64,000 nucleotides of DNA from Symbiodinium microadriaticum (GCA_001939145.1 LSRX01000462.1:146960-210959), one strand, 5' to 3'. Numbered from the stretch's first letter, positions 50,171 to 61,790 are shown. A program made the numbers and translations. The notes: a model not told the origin generated them from the sequence alone.

Positions 50171-50377
50171 GGGTTTCAAGAGTGTAGGGCTTCGGGAGTT
50201 TAGGGTTTGGAGCTGTCGAGTTACAGTGAGCTCCAGATAAGTCGGAACGCGGATTGACCCCCGCGGGGACCCTAAATCCTAAACGCATAAACCCTAAACT
50301 CTAAATCCCAAACGCATAAACCCTAAACCTTATAGTGCTGGCATTCCGTGTACTTCTCCTCTAGGACATGGTCGGTA

Positions 50378-50487
50378 ACATAGGGTTCGTAAGAATTAGA
50401 GTAGGGTTTTCGGGTATGTTACACGATAAGTATGATAAGGAGCTCAATAAATAGTGTTGGTCATTGTTCGAGCCCTACATTCGGTAT
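50378..50487. mobile_element. family K element, diverged
   Basis: AATTAGAGTAGGGTTTTCGG and AGTGTTGGTCATTGTTCGAG. Confidence 0.6.
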
Positions 50488-50582
50488 TGTTCAACTTTGC
50501 GGCAGCTACTGTAGGGCTTTCAAAGCTTTTAGGGTTACCGGCTCAGGTTTAAGGGCTTGTTAGGGTGGTGGGGGCAAGAGAC

Positions 50583-50695
50583 TTTGAGTGTCTTCGTCCG
50601 TGGAGCGGATGTGAAAGAGGGGAGAATTCCCTGCTTAAGGAGCTGAGTTCTCCGAAACTTCCTGTCGTCGGTGATGGTTCGAACACACGTTCTCC
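50583..50695 (-). CDS. Ser/Pro-rich exon (putative)
   Basis: GERVFEPSPTTGSFGELSSL then SREFSPLSHPLHGRRHS. Acceptor GGTTTAG, donor GTCTCT. Confidence 0.5.
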
Positions 50696-50788
50696 CTAAA
50701 CCCTAAACCCGACATCCTTCGACCCACTCTGAATATCCTAGTCCTTCATGCCCCGGTCGTCCCTACTTCGTGCACAGGTCACGCAGGT

Positions 50789-50885
50789 CAATACCCCTTA
50801 ACTCAGGATTAAACCACAAAAGATAGGGGCCTTCATATCATATGATCCAAGGTACCTTCCCTAACTAGGTATTGGGCTCTCTGGG
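50789..50885. mobile_element. family A element, left tip missing
   Basis: CAATACCCCTTAACTCAGGA to GGTATTGGGCTCTCTGGG. Confidence 0.75.
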
Positions 50886-51810
50886 CAACATGCCCGAACG
50901 AAGACCCTGAGCTGGAGGTCTCGAGAAGCAAAGCAGGCCGTTTGACTTCTGAGCACGTTACAGTAGAAGCCCAAAAGTTGGAAACCCAATAGCCTCAATC
51001 CAGAAGCGAAATGAAAAGGCGATCCCAGCACTAACTGTCGTTAATCCGGTTTCCAACTTGTTAGGGTTTACTCTATACGCTTGAGGGCTAACGCCTAAGC
51101 CTGTAACATTAAACCTCTAGGACTTAATACTCACACTACCCCTGTAATTTCATGGCTTTCCGCACAGTTCAGGAGAGTAACTTTGGGCTGTACAGATTTG
51201 AGGCAATGCCTACGAAAAGGTTCACCGATAGTTATACTTCTCAAGTATGGTTCTAAGTTCCAGGTGCCTGAAGTGGTGTGTATGTATGAATCAGTGTAGG
51301 TACCTGTGTGCAGCTGCATTCTTTATCACCCGACTTCCGATTCCTAAGCCCCCCCCCCCTCACCCTATACCGTAAACCCTAAACCCCAATGTTCAGCACG
51401 CCCTCAGGCGCAGGCGTGGTGCATCTGCGCCAAGAGGCCTAAGGTCGTCTCGAGGCTCATAGAGAGAGTTCCGGCCTATGGGTACCATCAGCTTGTTAAA
51501 ATCCAAAGGGTGAGTACTTGACTTAAGGATCAGCAGACTTAGCAAGACAGAGCAACCAAAGCTGAAGTACCATTCAACCTAATTGCATACCTGTGAACTT
51601 GCCGAGAATAGCTTCCATATCCTAAAACCTTTCCTGAAATCCTAAACGCGAAACCTCAAATCCTAGACTCTTAAACCGTAAATGCCAGACTGAACCCTAT
51701 ATGTGTGTGTAGATTTGTATGTACATTCACCATCTTTCAACATGTTACTGTGCGTCCTTGCGTGAAGGACCTGACAGGGTCCATGTGGTTATACAGTATA
51801 ATTACAAGCT

Positions 51811-51910
51811 ATATTCCTTGATTAAGGACTATACCTTAAACCATCATTCTAAGGCCCCATAGTTTGAGGTATATTTCTTCCTTAATTCAGGGGTATTGGG
51901 TTCTCTGGGA
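51811..51910. mobile_element. family A element, left tip missing
   Basis: ATTCCTTGATTAAGGACTAT to GGGTATTGGGTTCTCTGGG. Confidence 0.75.
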
Positions 51911-51974
51911 GGTTGGGAGACTTTTAGAAGTATCCTTGCTGGGTCGACCCAAGTCAAGTCCCAACTCCGGCGTT

Positions 51975-52125
51975 GGAGGGGTTTAGGGCTTCGGGGTTTA
52001 GGGTTTGGGGTTTAGGGTTTGGGGGTTTAGGCTTTAGGGGGTTTAGGGTTTAGGGGTTTAGGGTTTAGGGCTTTGGGCTTAGGGCTTTAGGGTTTAGGGC
52101 TTAGGGTTTAGGGGTTTAGGGTTAG
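51975..52125. repeat. TTTAGGG array
   Basis: G-rich units with TTTGGGG and CTTAGGG variants. Confidence 0.9.
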
Positions 52126-52318
52126 GCGCTGGAGTAGGGCTTGTGGACATGCTATAGTGCAGTGTTCTAAGGCCGTATAAGAAGCATTCGGGTTACTAAT
52201 TCGCCTCGGCCCCGGCCGAAGCGGTCAGAGGTTCCTATTCGGATTCCCTCTATTCCCCACCTCTTAATCCCCTCCCCACTGACCCCCACCCCGCAAAAAG
52301 GCCATCGTGGGGGGGGAT

Positions 52319-52390
52319 ATAGTTATATATAGTTATATATAGTTATATATAGTTATATATAGTTATATATAGTTATATATAGATATATAT
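52319..52390. repeat. ATAGTTATAT decamer satellite
   Basis: Seven units, the last with one substitution. Confidence 0.95.
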
Positions 52391-52518
52391 AGTTTGTCTA
52401 TGCACAAACCCTATCACTCTTCACCCCGATATCCTGCGAAAGCAAAAGCCCCAGACCTGGCATCATGTCTTCCTCCCAACATACGGCCGGGCCGAGGCGG
52501 ACGACGCGCAGCGTTTAA
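52391..52518. pseudogene. duplicate of exon 52633-52729 lacking its acceptor
   Basis: Same sequence as 52592-52737 except for a 16-bp deletion between two CACCCCG repeats. The deletion removes the CCCCGCAG acceptor and the first codons. The copies are separated by the N at 52591, so an alternative allele placed in tandem is likely. Confidence 0.6.
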
Positions 52519-52632
52519 ATTATGGGTTTAAGGGACCTAATTCCATAATGGTAATACATATCCGTAAGGGTCCAAGTACCTAATAATCATNAGTTTGTCT
52601 ATGCACAAACCCTATCACTCTTCACCCCGCAG

Positions 52633-52729
52633 ACGCTGCACCCCGATATCCTGCGAAAGCAAAAGCCCCAGACCTGGCATCATGTCTTCCTCCCAACATA
52701 CGGCCGGGCCGAGGCGGACGACGCGCAGC
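52633..52729 (+). CDS. exon (putative)
   Basis: 32 codons plus one base: TLHPDILRKQKPQTWHHVFL then PTYGRAEADDAQ. Acceptor CTCTTCACCCCGCAG, donor GTTTAA. Confidence 0.55.
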
Positions 52730-53549
52730 GTTTAAATTACTAAAGTTACATACTCAAGTCGTTATAGGCTGTATGGCAAACACTCAACCCCAAACTCACC
52801 ACTCCTGAATGCTACACTCGAACCCTGGGATTCAAACCACACCCCATCCACGAACATGTGATGGGGTGGATAGTTAAGTTAGCTCGGGCATTGGGCAAGT
52901 ATCGGACAGACACCTGCCTGCCAGATACCGATGCTAACTCTAAATAAGCTTGGTGTTGATGTACAGTTTATCCTTGTTGCAGAGTTCCCTGGTGCAAGAA
53001 CCAGTCTGCCCTTCCTCCCCTACAACCCTAAAACCCTGAAGCCCTTACCCTAAAACCCTAAAACCCTGACCCTAAACCCTAAAACCCTAAAAACGGTAGG
53101 TATAGGGTTTAGGGCTTAGGGTTTAGGGTTTACGGTTTGGGGTTTAGGGTAATTATAGTATACCTAGGCCTTAATTAAACTATATATCTGGTTGAAGATG
53201 CAGTCTCAGGGCCAAAGTATACACCATGCCACTACATGCCTGCTTGGGACAAAAGTACAAGGGCCTACGTAAATAGATATCACTACTACTTTGGGGGTTC
53301 TCCTTACAATGAAACTATAATACACCATAACCCCTATCTTTTCCAATTGTTTAGGCTCCGAGATTAAATCCCACAATGCTAGCCCCCCTAAACCCCAAAC
53401 CCCAAACCCAAACCCTAGACCCTAAACCCCAAATCCCAAACCCTAATCCCCAAACCCTGAACCCTAAACCCAAATCCCTAATCCCTAAACCCTAAACAAA
53501 CCCTAAACCCTAATCTGTAATCCCAAAATCCACAAATCTACATCCCAAG

Positions 53550-53638
53550 GCCACACCCTGCACTCCCGACAGCACGACGAGCTCCAGAAGGCCCTATCAA
53601 CACACATGCACACTATTGCAAAAATCGACTGGATTTAG
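53550..53638 (+). CDS. terminal exon (putative)
   Basis: HTLHSRQHDELQKALSTHMH then TIAKIDWI and TAG; the stop comes from GGATTTAGGG, where an array begins. Acceptor CATCCCAAG. Confidence 0.5.
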
Positions 53639-53754
53639 GGCTTAGGGTTTTAGGGTTTAGGGCTTACGGTTTAGGGTTTTTGGGCTTAGGGTTTTGGGTT
53701 TAGGGTTCAAGGTTTAGACAGACTTTCAGACCATTGCAGATGTTTTTGCTGGCT

Positions 53755-53872
53755 CAAAGCCCGAGGCTGCAGTTCGCCCGCTGTCGCGCCCGGCGGCACC
53801 GCTCCTCCACGACCTCCGGAATCCTTCGACAAGCTTGGATTTCAAAAGCCCGCTATTCAGGAGTGTACCGTG
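53755..53872 (+). CDS. coding island, strand unresolved
   Basis: Plus: PEAAVRPLSRPAAPLLHDLR then NPSTSLDFKSPLF after TGGCTCAAAG. Minus: RAFEIQACRRIPEVVEERCR with a stop. Both look like protein; neither has a linked exon. Confidence 0.35.
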
Positions 53873-53889
53873 TACCTACCCGGAACCCT

Positions 53890-54015
53890 AAACCCTAAGC
53901 CCCATAAAGCCCTAAAGCCCTAAAACCCTAAAGCCCCTAAAGCCCTAAAGCCCTAAACCCCTAAAGCCCTAAACCCTAAACCCCTAAAGCCCTAAACCTT
54001 AAATCCTAAACTATA
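53890..54015. repeat. CCCTAAA/AGCCCTAAA array
   Basis: C-rich units with CCCTAAAGC variants. Confidence 0.9.
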
Positions 54016-54211
54016 AGCCCCTTCGGCCCCAAATTGATTGGCATGGCTATAGCTATCTATCTATATATATATATATATATATATATGCTTGAGCTTGTAA
54101 TGCCCTGTAACAGGAGCGAACAATCTCAGACTAACTGCTGGCATCATCCCAAGAGTCTGCAGATGGAGCACATTAACCCCTAAACCCTCGGTTAAGGGTT
54201 TAGGGTTATAG

Positions 54212-54397
54212 CCCGAAACTGACGGCCTTGCCAGCGAAGAGAAAAAGCGAAGCGGAGACAATGGTAGCGGTGAAATCTGTACTGTTTGAGAGTATAGGGT
54301 TTAGGGTCTTTAAGTGGTGACCGAGGAACGTTGGCGTCGTGCACCTTTTCACAATGCAAGCCGCATAGTTCTCAATTGCACAACGAAATGGTACAAG
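54212..54397 (+). CDS. two linked exons (putative, strand uncertain)
   Basis: 54212-54263 gives PETDGLASEEKKRSGDN (acceptor GTTATAG, donor GTAGCG). 54315-54397 gives VTEERWRRAPFHNASRIVLN then CTTKWYK (acceptor TCTTTAAG, donor GTTGTC). The phases 1 and 2 combine. A complete minus-strand frame of 103 codons from 54517 (MKGMAKTCVVTPPPQQKKKK, NNYDNLVPFRCAIENYAACI) is a real competitor, although it runs through telomere text. Confidence 0.45.
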
Positions 54398-54721
54398 GTT
54401 GTCATAGTTGTTTCGTGCCATTCGGTGCTTGCGGAATCGGGCTTTAGGCTTTCCGAACTTCTTTTTTTTTTGTTGGGGGGGGGGGGTCACGACGCACGTT
54501 TTTGCCATCCCCTTCACCCTAAACCCCGAAACCCCTAAGCCCTGAACCCAAAACCCTGAACCCTAGACACTAAACCCTCAAAAACCCCTAATCCCTATAG
54601 ATACTGTTAAGGGAACCCTAAACCCTCCTTGCACTCCAATCTGGTGCGGCTACCGTTGGTACCGGATTCACTGGAAGTTGCAGTGCTCTAGCCTCCAGAT
54701 GGGAGGCCAGAGGTCCAGGCA

Positions 54722-55208
54722 CTATGTTCGCGTTGATGGGAACACCGGGAGCAGCTGGAATATGTTACCTCCCGCTGGCGGGATCACGACCCTGACAACG
54801 AATGCTCCATATGCCAGCTCAGCCAAGATCATGTCGATCGCAATGGATCCTGAATCACTGAGCCGGACTGCTGCGCCCATTCCCGGCCACTCTGGCACTG
54901 CATTAGGTTGGCAGCGGAAGATGTGTTGCTCCCACCCTGCCGGATTTGGCAAAGGATTTGCCACGCCGCCCGGGCCTCCTCCATATGACTCACCACCGAT
55001 ACCAATGGCTGCACCAACCACTCGGATATCCGGTGGTGCAGCAGCAATTGCCCATTCCGGGAAGCCGCCAGCAGCATTGACTCAGTCGTTGGGATCAGGC
55101 GCCTGCGAATGCGCCAGGCCACCGCCGATTAAGCCAGAAGGTCCAGACATGTACGCGGTAGCGGGAACACAAACCGTTTCTGGGCCGCGGAACCCCTGGA
55201 ACCACACC
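54722..55208 (-). CDS. two-exon block with a 42-nt intron (putative)
   Basis: 55123-55208 reads VWFQGFRGPETVCVPATAYM then SGPSGLIG. The intron 55081-55122 (GTGGCC to CGACTGAG) removes an in-frame TGA. 54722-55080 continues NAAGGFPEWAIAAAPPDIRV, VGAAIGIGGESYGGGPGGVA and SGSIAIDMILAELAYGAFVV, ending at TAG. The acceptor of the first exon, TTCTTTTGACCCTAG, is strong. Gly/Ala/Pro-rich, mildly hydrophobic; no family recognised. A 216-codon plus frame over the same bases is Pro/Ser-rich and probably an antisense shadow. Confidence 0.5.
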
Positions 55209-55426
55209 CTAGGGTCAAAAGAAAGCAGACATCATGTGGCTTCTAAATCAGAGCCCGAAAGCCCTGTAATCATTAATTGCAGCCCATGCACGCAAAACAT
55301 ATCAAACCTCCATCCAATTGTATCATAAACTGAACCCCGAAACCCTAAACCCTAAACCCTGTCCTGTATACCCTGGACCCTGAACCCTAATAACTTGGTA
55401 CCCCTAGCCTGACTATGCCAAAACGC

Positions 55427-55563
55427 CCTAGGTACTGTTCCGGCGGATACCTTCCCAAATCAGAATACTAGTTCCTAAAGTACACTATATTAATATCGGT
55501 GCATAGGAACCCTTAAAAAGAACCCTGCATTCTTCTATATAAGTACTTAGGGCCCTTTGGGAT
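55427..55563. mobile_element. family H element, reversed, with internal insert
   Basis: CCCTAGGTACTGTTCCGGCG to GTACTTAGGGCCCTTTGGG. Confidence 0.65.
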
Positions 55564-55672
55564 GTGGTTGAAAGTGACATTGGGTTCGGAGTTTAGTGCT
55601 TTGCATGGCTTTCTAGGGCTTAGGGCTTAACTAGGGTTTGAAGGTTTGGGAGCTTTGCAAGAGGAACTACTA

Positions 55673-55763
55673 TACTTAGTTGCTGAGTTCATACACTTTC
55701 AGTTCTATAAGGGATCATACTATCCCAAAAAGTTTAAAGTGTAGTAACTCAGCTACTAAGTAT
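55673..55763. mobile_element. family F element, short form
   Basis: TACTTAGTTGCTGAGTTCAT to GTAACTCAGCTACTAAGTA, lacking the GCACAAAAAAGTGT segment. Confidence 0.85.
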
Positions 55764-55800
55764 AATGTTTTGGGCAAGTATCCCCATGTCATGTAGGTAC

Positions 55801-55875
55801 CCCTGGACTATGGGTCTGCCACTGTGATGCCTGGTTTTCAACGCCGTTGTCAGCTCGACCAGTCGGGGGTCCCAC
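55801..55875 (-). CDS. exon (putative)
   Basis: Exactly 25 codons: VGPPTGRADNGVENQASQWQ then THSPG. Acceptor AAGAGCCAG, donor GTACCT. Confidence 0.5.
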
Positions 55876-56060
55876 CTGGCTCTTTAGTTTAGGTTTTAGG
55901 TTTTAGGTTTTAGGGTTTAGGGTTTAGGGCTTAGGGTTAGAGGGTGCAGGGTTTAGGGTTTAGGGTTTAGGGTTCCGGGTGTAGGGTTTAGGGTTTTGGT
56001 TACTGTAACGGCATCCGATGAAGGCTGGCAAAGGGGATACTATTGGGGGGGGCCCGGGGN

Positions 56061-56937
56061 TGTATATATGTATATATGTATATATGTATATATGTATATA
56101 TGTATATATGTATATATGTATATATGTATATATGTATATATGTATATATGTATATATGTATATATGTATATATGTATATATGTATATATGTATATATGTA
56201 TATATGTATATATGTATATATGTATATATGTATATATGTATATATGTATATATGTATATATGTATATATGTATATATGTATATATGTATATATGTATATA
56301 TGTATATATGTATATATGTATATATGTATATATGTATATATGTATATATGTATATATGTATATATGTATATATGTATATATGTATATATGTATATATGTA
56401 TATATGTATATATGTATATATGTATATATGTATATATGTATATATGTATATATGTATATATGTATATATGTATATATGTATATATGTATATATGTATATA
56501 TGTATATATGTATATATGTATATATGTATATATGTATATATGTATATATGTATATATGTATATATGTATATATGTATATATGTATATATGTATATATGTA
56601 TATATGTATATATGTATATATGTATATATGTATATATGTATATATGTATATATGTATATATGTATATATGTATATATGTATATATGTATATATGTATATA
56701 TGTATATATGTATATATGTATATATGTATATATGTATATATGTATATATGTATATATGTATATATGTATATATGTATATATGTATATATGTATATATGTA
56801 TATATGTATATATGTATATATGTATATATGTATATATGTATATATGTATATATGTATATATGTATATATGTATATATGTATATATGTATATATGTATATA
56901 TGTATATATGTATATATGTATATATGTATATATGTAT

Positions 56938-56968
<31 letters not shown>
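56061..56968. repeat. TATATATG octamer satellite, about 110 units
   Basis: Nearly perfect over 0.9 kb; ends in TATATG hexamers. The left border is an N following a G-run, so the true length is unknown. Long frames through it are artefacts. Confidence 0.98.
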
Positions 56969-57059
56969 CGAGAGAGGCCCCTTTAGGGTATAGTTGACGC
57001 TTGGTTCTTTTCCTGTAATAAATAGCATTGGAATAATTGCAACAATTGAAATGCAGGGA

Positions 57060-57120
57060 GGCTGATTTCAATTATTTCAATTCTCGGGGCCCCCAAATAC
57101 TTGAAATAATTGAAATCGAG
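57060..57120. mobile_element. small palindromic element
   Basis: GATTTCAATTATTTCAATTC and CTTGAAATAATTGAAATCG. Confidence 0.55.
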
Positions 57121-57379
57121 CCGTTAATCTTGGGAAAAAACCCCTAAACCCTAAACCCTCAAGTCCCCAACCCTGGCACCTCAAGGCGCGCTAAAGGAGC
57201 TTGTAGGGCTTTAGCAAGCTCCTTTGGAGGCTCTAATACTGACATTGGCCTTGGGGGGTAACTACCAGAATCCCCCTGCACACTAAACCCCAAACCCCTA
57301 TATCCTCTAAATCCCTAAGCGAATGACGAAATCTCACCTAAACCCTAAACCGCCCAACTCCCAAAACACTCGCCGGCAG

Positions 57380-57437
57380 CACTCGGCGGCCTGGACATGG
57401 CGATGGTCGTCCTGGAACGGCCCTACAAGCTAAAAAG
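57380..57437 (+). CDS. exon (putative)
   Basis: LGGLDMAMVVLERPYKLK with two bases at each end. Acceptor CTCGCCGGCAG, donor GTCTTG. Confidence 0.5.
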
Positions 57438-58108
57438 GTCTTGGGTTTAGGGTCATAGGGCTGAGGGTTAAGGGTCTGGGGGTTTCAGGGTTTAGGGGGC
57501 TGGGGTTTAGGGTTTAGGATTTAGGGTCCTAAATACTTATATGGGGGATACTTACGCAAACCACTAGCGTTTCCTACTATAGAAACCCTAGATTCTACTG
57601 TGTAGGTACCCGTGGGGAAGAAGGTACATGTACCAATCTCGTATACACTTTGGCCTGAATATATGGGTACTTTAGGGCCGTAGTATCTGCTACATGGGTA
57701 CATGGCCTGTCGGAACACCCCTTTCCGACGAATACTCACTGACCAGCTTTTTGGGAACTAGCGTCAGGTTTTGAGGAGTGTTCGGATTCATGGCTTGAGT
57801 GAGGGTTTCGGGTTTTAGGGTACCGGGTCTTGGGGTTCAGGGGTTTCCTAGACCCCGCGCCAACTACCCTTTAAACACCCTAAATACATGCTATTCAGGC
57901 CCAGAATTAGGGAAGGTCATGGGGATTCGGCAAGAATCACGGACCCAAAGGCGCTGACCCTGGCATCCTGCACCCATCTGTGGCAGAGCTAAAAACTCTT
58001 GGAAACTCAATGTCAAATACCTACATAGTAACATGTAGTGGTTGTTAGTAGAAATTGCATGGGATTACAATTATTTGTGGTTTGGTTAAGTATCCCCCAT
58101 ATAGCTAC

Positions 58109-58367
58109 TTGGGATTCTTTGGAATGGAGGCTGCTGGCCCGTGCATTGGACGACGTGGCCGAGGCGCGCCATCGTCGCGATCCAGCAGATTGGGGTCTAG
58201 AGTCTTGCTGCAGGCTCAAAATTGAAACCGCCAGACCGTCCCAACAACTCGTCCGGGATTCGTCTAGGACATGAACTTCCAAAATCCAACACCCATTGAA
58301 CTCAGTACTTACAGAGAGGCTCAGGGGACTTAGTGAGCAGGCAATAAATAGGGCGATACGCAACCAT
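58109..58367 (-). CDS. two exons from a start codon, 37-nt intron (putative)
   Basis: 58313-58367 starts MVAYRPIYCLLTKSPEPL and ends at GTAAGT. The intron 58276-58312 runs to TTTGGAAG. 58109-58275 gives HVLDESRTSCWDGLAVSILS, LQQDSRPQSAGSRRWRASAT and SSNARASSLHSKESQ, then a GTAGCT donor. The downstream bases (TATATGGGGGATACTTAACC) match the H family tip, so the donor looks element-derived. Ser/Arg-rich. A plus frame (RALDDVAEARHRRDPADWGL) is also open. Confidence 0.45.
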
Positions 58368-58904
58368 GGCCACAGCCCAAGACCGTAAAGCTCTGAATTA
58401 ACCTTCGTCTCTAACCATCCTGAAACTCAAGCCATATTGTTCCAACTCTCGACAAATCCTAAGGTCCCATGACCTTCTCCGTAGAACTGCCAATAATTAC
58501 AAGGATCCATAGACGCCATAACACGAAGAACCACAGTGCCCAATCGTGAGGTCTTATGCAACAAAAACCATTCGGAATGTAGTATTTTGAGACCATAGGG
58601 TAGTAAGGTCTCCTACTCTCTGAAACTTTGGGCAGCGCTCCTCGCTGGAGAGTTTTCCGAGCGTCCGTGCTATCAGCGCCTCGGTTCGTGTTCACAAAAC
58701 CCGCAAGAGTTCCCCGTAAGGGTACGGCAAGGAATTATGAAGGACTCTTCACGGGTCAACCATACCGGTTCTGGCAGGGTCCACTAAGGGTTCCTGGAAG
58801 TTTGTACCTGAGAGCCCAGAGGGTTCCATGAAGGTTCCAGGGTGTAGCACAAGGGCTTAAATCAAGGGTCAATGCTGCTAAATGTTCACAGCACTACAGT
58901 AAAC

Positions 58905-58944
58905 ACCATTTTTTTGTAAGGAGTTCCTCATAGAGCCTGCGGGT
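58905..58944. mobile_element. family B right-end fragment
   Basis: GGAGTTCCTCATAGAGCCTGCGGGTAA. Confidence 0.5.
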
Positions 58945-58954
58945 AAACAGCGTT

Positions 58955-59197
58955 ATGGCTCAGGTTATACAATTTCATCACAGCGCACGAACCCGCCAGC
59001 ACGGTGTAGCAGCGAATGGGTTTCTCCATGTCAAACACTTCACAACCCCAAACCGCCGACCCCACGACTCGACGAACCCAACAGCTGCACTTACCTCTAA
59101 GCCCACAGCTCTGAAGTTACAATGGAGGCCTCGAGCCTTGCGCCACAAAGCCCGACAGGACCCTGAAAGCACTGAGGCTTTAAGTCCGGAAGCCTGA
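58955..59197 (+). CDS. small complete ORF (uncertain)
   Basis: 80 codons, ATG to TGA: MAQVIQFHHSARTRQHGVAA, NGFLHVKHFTTPNRRPHDST, NPTAALTSKPTALKLQWRPR. His/Arg/Thr-rich. Confidence 0.35.
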   Translation: MAQVIQFHHSARTRQHGVAANGFLHVKHFTTPNRRPHDSTNPTAALTSKPTALKLQWRPRALRHKARQDPESTEALSPEA

Positions 59198-59199
59198 AG

Positions 59200-59570
59200 C
59201 CCCGAATGCCAATGCCCACAACCTTGAAGCCCTACAACCCGCCTCTGTACAGAAACCCTGAGAAGTTGCCGGAAATTACGAACAATCTCCGCTTCTGACC
59301 AAAAGCTTACAAAGATCTCAAAACATCCGCACCCGAAGAGCTAGTGGAAAACTCAAGAAGACGGCACATTAAATTATGGGGTTTGGGAAATAGGTAAAAG
59401 CAAGTATCGGATTAGAGAACGAAGAAGCCGCAGAAGTTGAGAGTTTGGGATGTGCCCCTGAACCCTAAAGACTAGTGAAAGATTCGTGACAATTACACGT
59501 ACTACCGCACAAGGTCCTTTAAGACATTCAGGCGACGTGATATGAGAATATACATATAGACCCCTATGCA
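59200..59570. other. unique stretch without supported gene
   Basis: Only short frames; no element or array. Confidence 0.5.
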
Positions 59571-59576
59571 CTAAAA

Positions 59577-60083
59577 ATGCAATGTTACTCCATGAACCTT
59601 AGCACCATCTCCACAAACGCCAAGAGCTTACACCCAAAGGCTTGGCTCACAGTCAAACACGAAGGCAATGCAGCTGTCAGCCATCTTGAGCTTCAGGCCG
59701 CCTTGAGGTGGATCCGCCGCTTTGAGGGAGTGCAGCCGCCCCGCCACTCCACGAAAACCCTCAGCTGTTTTTTTCACGAACTGCGGGGCCTGCCCAAGTT
59801 CAGTGGCTGCGCTTTCGATCACAAGCCGTCGCCAGATGATGTGGATCTTGTTTGCTATCGTGCAGACGCGAATCTGCAGCGGCAGCGCTCGGCCCAGCCG
59901 CCGCATCCTTTCTCACAAGCGCTGGCGGTCGGCTTTTCGACACAGCTCCATGGGCTGGAACAGTCCTAACAGCGCTGGATCTGGAGCCTTCAGATCGAGG
60001 CATGTTAGCTTCATGGCCAGGAACCGCTCAATTGCGGCCGTCATGCTGCGGACGCAAAACCCATGTGTTGTCGCAACTGCATC
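59577..60083 (+). CDS. coding island, strand unresolved
   Basis: Plus: an ATG-to-stop frame of 130 codons to 59969 (HLELQAALRWIRRFEGVQPP, FSGCAFDHKPSPDDVDLVCY). Minus: a frame from an acceptor ACTCTAG at 60084 (MTAAIERFLAMKLTCLDLKA, then after a TGA sitting in GTGAGA, IHIIWRRLVIESAATELGQA and GVAGRLHSLKAADPPQGGLK). Both are protein-like and either could be the shadow. Confidence 0.4.
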
Positions 60084-60529
60084 CTAGAGTAAGGCTCCGC
60101 GTGTTTGATTGTCCCTTTCAATGGAGGGAGGTCCCGGGCCGAGAAAACCAAAATTCGCTTAGGGTTTTGGGTTTGGGATGAGTTAGGGCTTCGGAGCCTC
60201 TGAGACCCTTTGAACTTAAATCCAAACGACAAACCATATAACCCCATACCCCTTCGCAGCCAAGGATTTTGGGGTTGCCCCAAACCCTAAACCCTTAAGC
60301 ACTAAATCCCAGCACCCAAAAAAACCCTATAATCCCTCCAGGGTCTAAGCCCTACAGACCTTATGCCTATGCACACTGTAGGCCCGATAAGTCCCTCAAT
60401 TTTCAGTTCTAAGCGCTTCAAAAGGCCCCTTTTCAACCCCAAACGGGTTCTTCGGCGTAACTCCGAGGTCTGGGCGGCTCCGGAGGTTTGTGTCGGGGAG
60501 GCATCTGCCTGACAACGAACCCTACGCGT

Positions 60530-60650
60530 CCATGTGCCTAAATAGCATATACTTTGGCCTGAAAGTAGTCCCTACATAGGGACTAAGGTCAGAGTATGTA
60601 TATATATATGTATATATATATATACTATTTGGGCACATGTACCCTTAGGG
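60530..60650. mobile_element. family L element with TA expansion
   Basis: TGTGCCTAAATAGCATATAC to TATTTGGGCACATGTACCCT; about 30 bp of TATATG inside. Confidence 0.75.
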
Positions 60651-60666
60651 AAAGAGCTTCAGGGCT

Positions 60667-60873
60667 ATGTCAGGGTTTGGGTTTAAGGCTCCCCGGCGGC
60701 TGCTTCAAGGGGCTTGCAAGGGGGCGAAGAAAGAGCTTGTCACAAAAGGACCTTACGAGGTGTCTGGCTTTTGGCCTGAGAGTGCATGTCAAGCCTCTCG
60801 GGTGTGTGGCTTTTGCCCTTCCCATAATAAAGCCCGTTCCGCCCTGAAGCGTGTAAACTCCGAGGGGTTGTGA
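60667..60873 (+). CDS. Cys-containing ORF (putative)
   Basis: APRRLLQGACKGAKKELVTK, GPYEVSGFWPESACQASRVC, GFCPSHNKARSALKRVNSEG, then TGA. CQASRVCGFCPSHNK has paired Cys residues, but no named motif. The upstream part is telomere-like, so the start is probably an acceptor near 60690. Confidence 0.45.
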   Translation: MSGFGFKAPRRLLQGACKGAKKELVTKGPYEVSGFWPESACQASRVCGFCPSHNKARSALKRVNSEGL

Positions 60874-61229
60874 ACAAGGCTGAGCAAGCCAAAAGAAAAA
60901 ACTGAGACCCTAAACCGTAAAACCTTCAAGCTCCAGAAAACGAACTAAGGACAATCCCTAGAATAACAAAACCCCAGATACTAAAATAGGCCTGCAGCCG
61001 ACGACTGGGCGAGGATGGGGTCACCGACGCCGGAGCCGCCTGAGAATGATGGGTTTTTCTATGCTGATTAGTGCTTATTGTTATTATTGTCATTACTATC
61101 ATTGTTATTGTATTTGTTTTTGCTATTATGATTAGCATTCTACTCTATTCTAGTCTAATTCTAATTCTACTCGGTAGGCTAGTCTCGCCGAGTGGGTTCT
61201 TATACAGGGTTTTCACTGTATTTAGAATA

Positions 61230-61790
61230 TGGGTTTGTGTATGTATGTATGTATGTATGTATGTATGTATATAAATACACATATTAATATTAATATTAAT
61301 AATTAATATTAATATTAATATTAATCTTCATATTCATATTAATATTCATATTCATATTCATATTCATATTCATATTCATATTTATTTATGTGACATTTAT
61401 GAATTTTCGGTAATTTTTTAAATTAATCCCAACTTTAGTAATTCTCCCATCTAAAATATCTTAAGAATTCTTTATCGTTATGGTGCAAATTATTTTCTTT
61501 ATAATCGGCAATTTAGATAAGACTAGATTTTTCTGCATATTTCTACGCTACTGGATATTTCTTGACTTNAATTTTAAAATCAATATTAATATTATTATTA
61601 ATATTAATATTAATATTGATATTGATATTAATATTAATATTAATATTAATATCCATATCAATATTAATATTAATATTAATATATATATATATATCTATTA
61701 TATTAATATTTTATTCATATTATTGTTAATATTAATATTAATACTAATATTAGTATCAATATTAATATATTATACTATTCTTCTAATGAG
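61230..61790. repeat. TATG, ATATTA and ATTCAT satellites
   Basis: Very AT-rich tract with an N at 61569. It stops close to a K-family right end (ATTGGTAATTTAGGCCCCTA at about 61810-61830). Confidence 0.95.

Noticed and set aside
54678..55328. Plus frame of 216 codons, the longest non-satellite ORF
   Set aside because: Pro/Ser/Thr-rich and opposite to a minus-strand frame with a strong acceptor and a phase-consistent 42-nt intron; judged an antisense shadow, though not proven.
56000..57071. Five overlapping frames of more than 310 codons in both directions
   Set aside because: All are translations of the TATATATG satellite (period 24 bp, 8 residues); no protein signal.
57190..57235. Hairpin AAAGGAGCTTG...CAAGCTCCTTT as a terminator
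   Set aside because: A clear 11-bp stem, but without T-run or gene context; more likely an element remnant.
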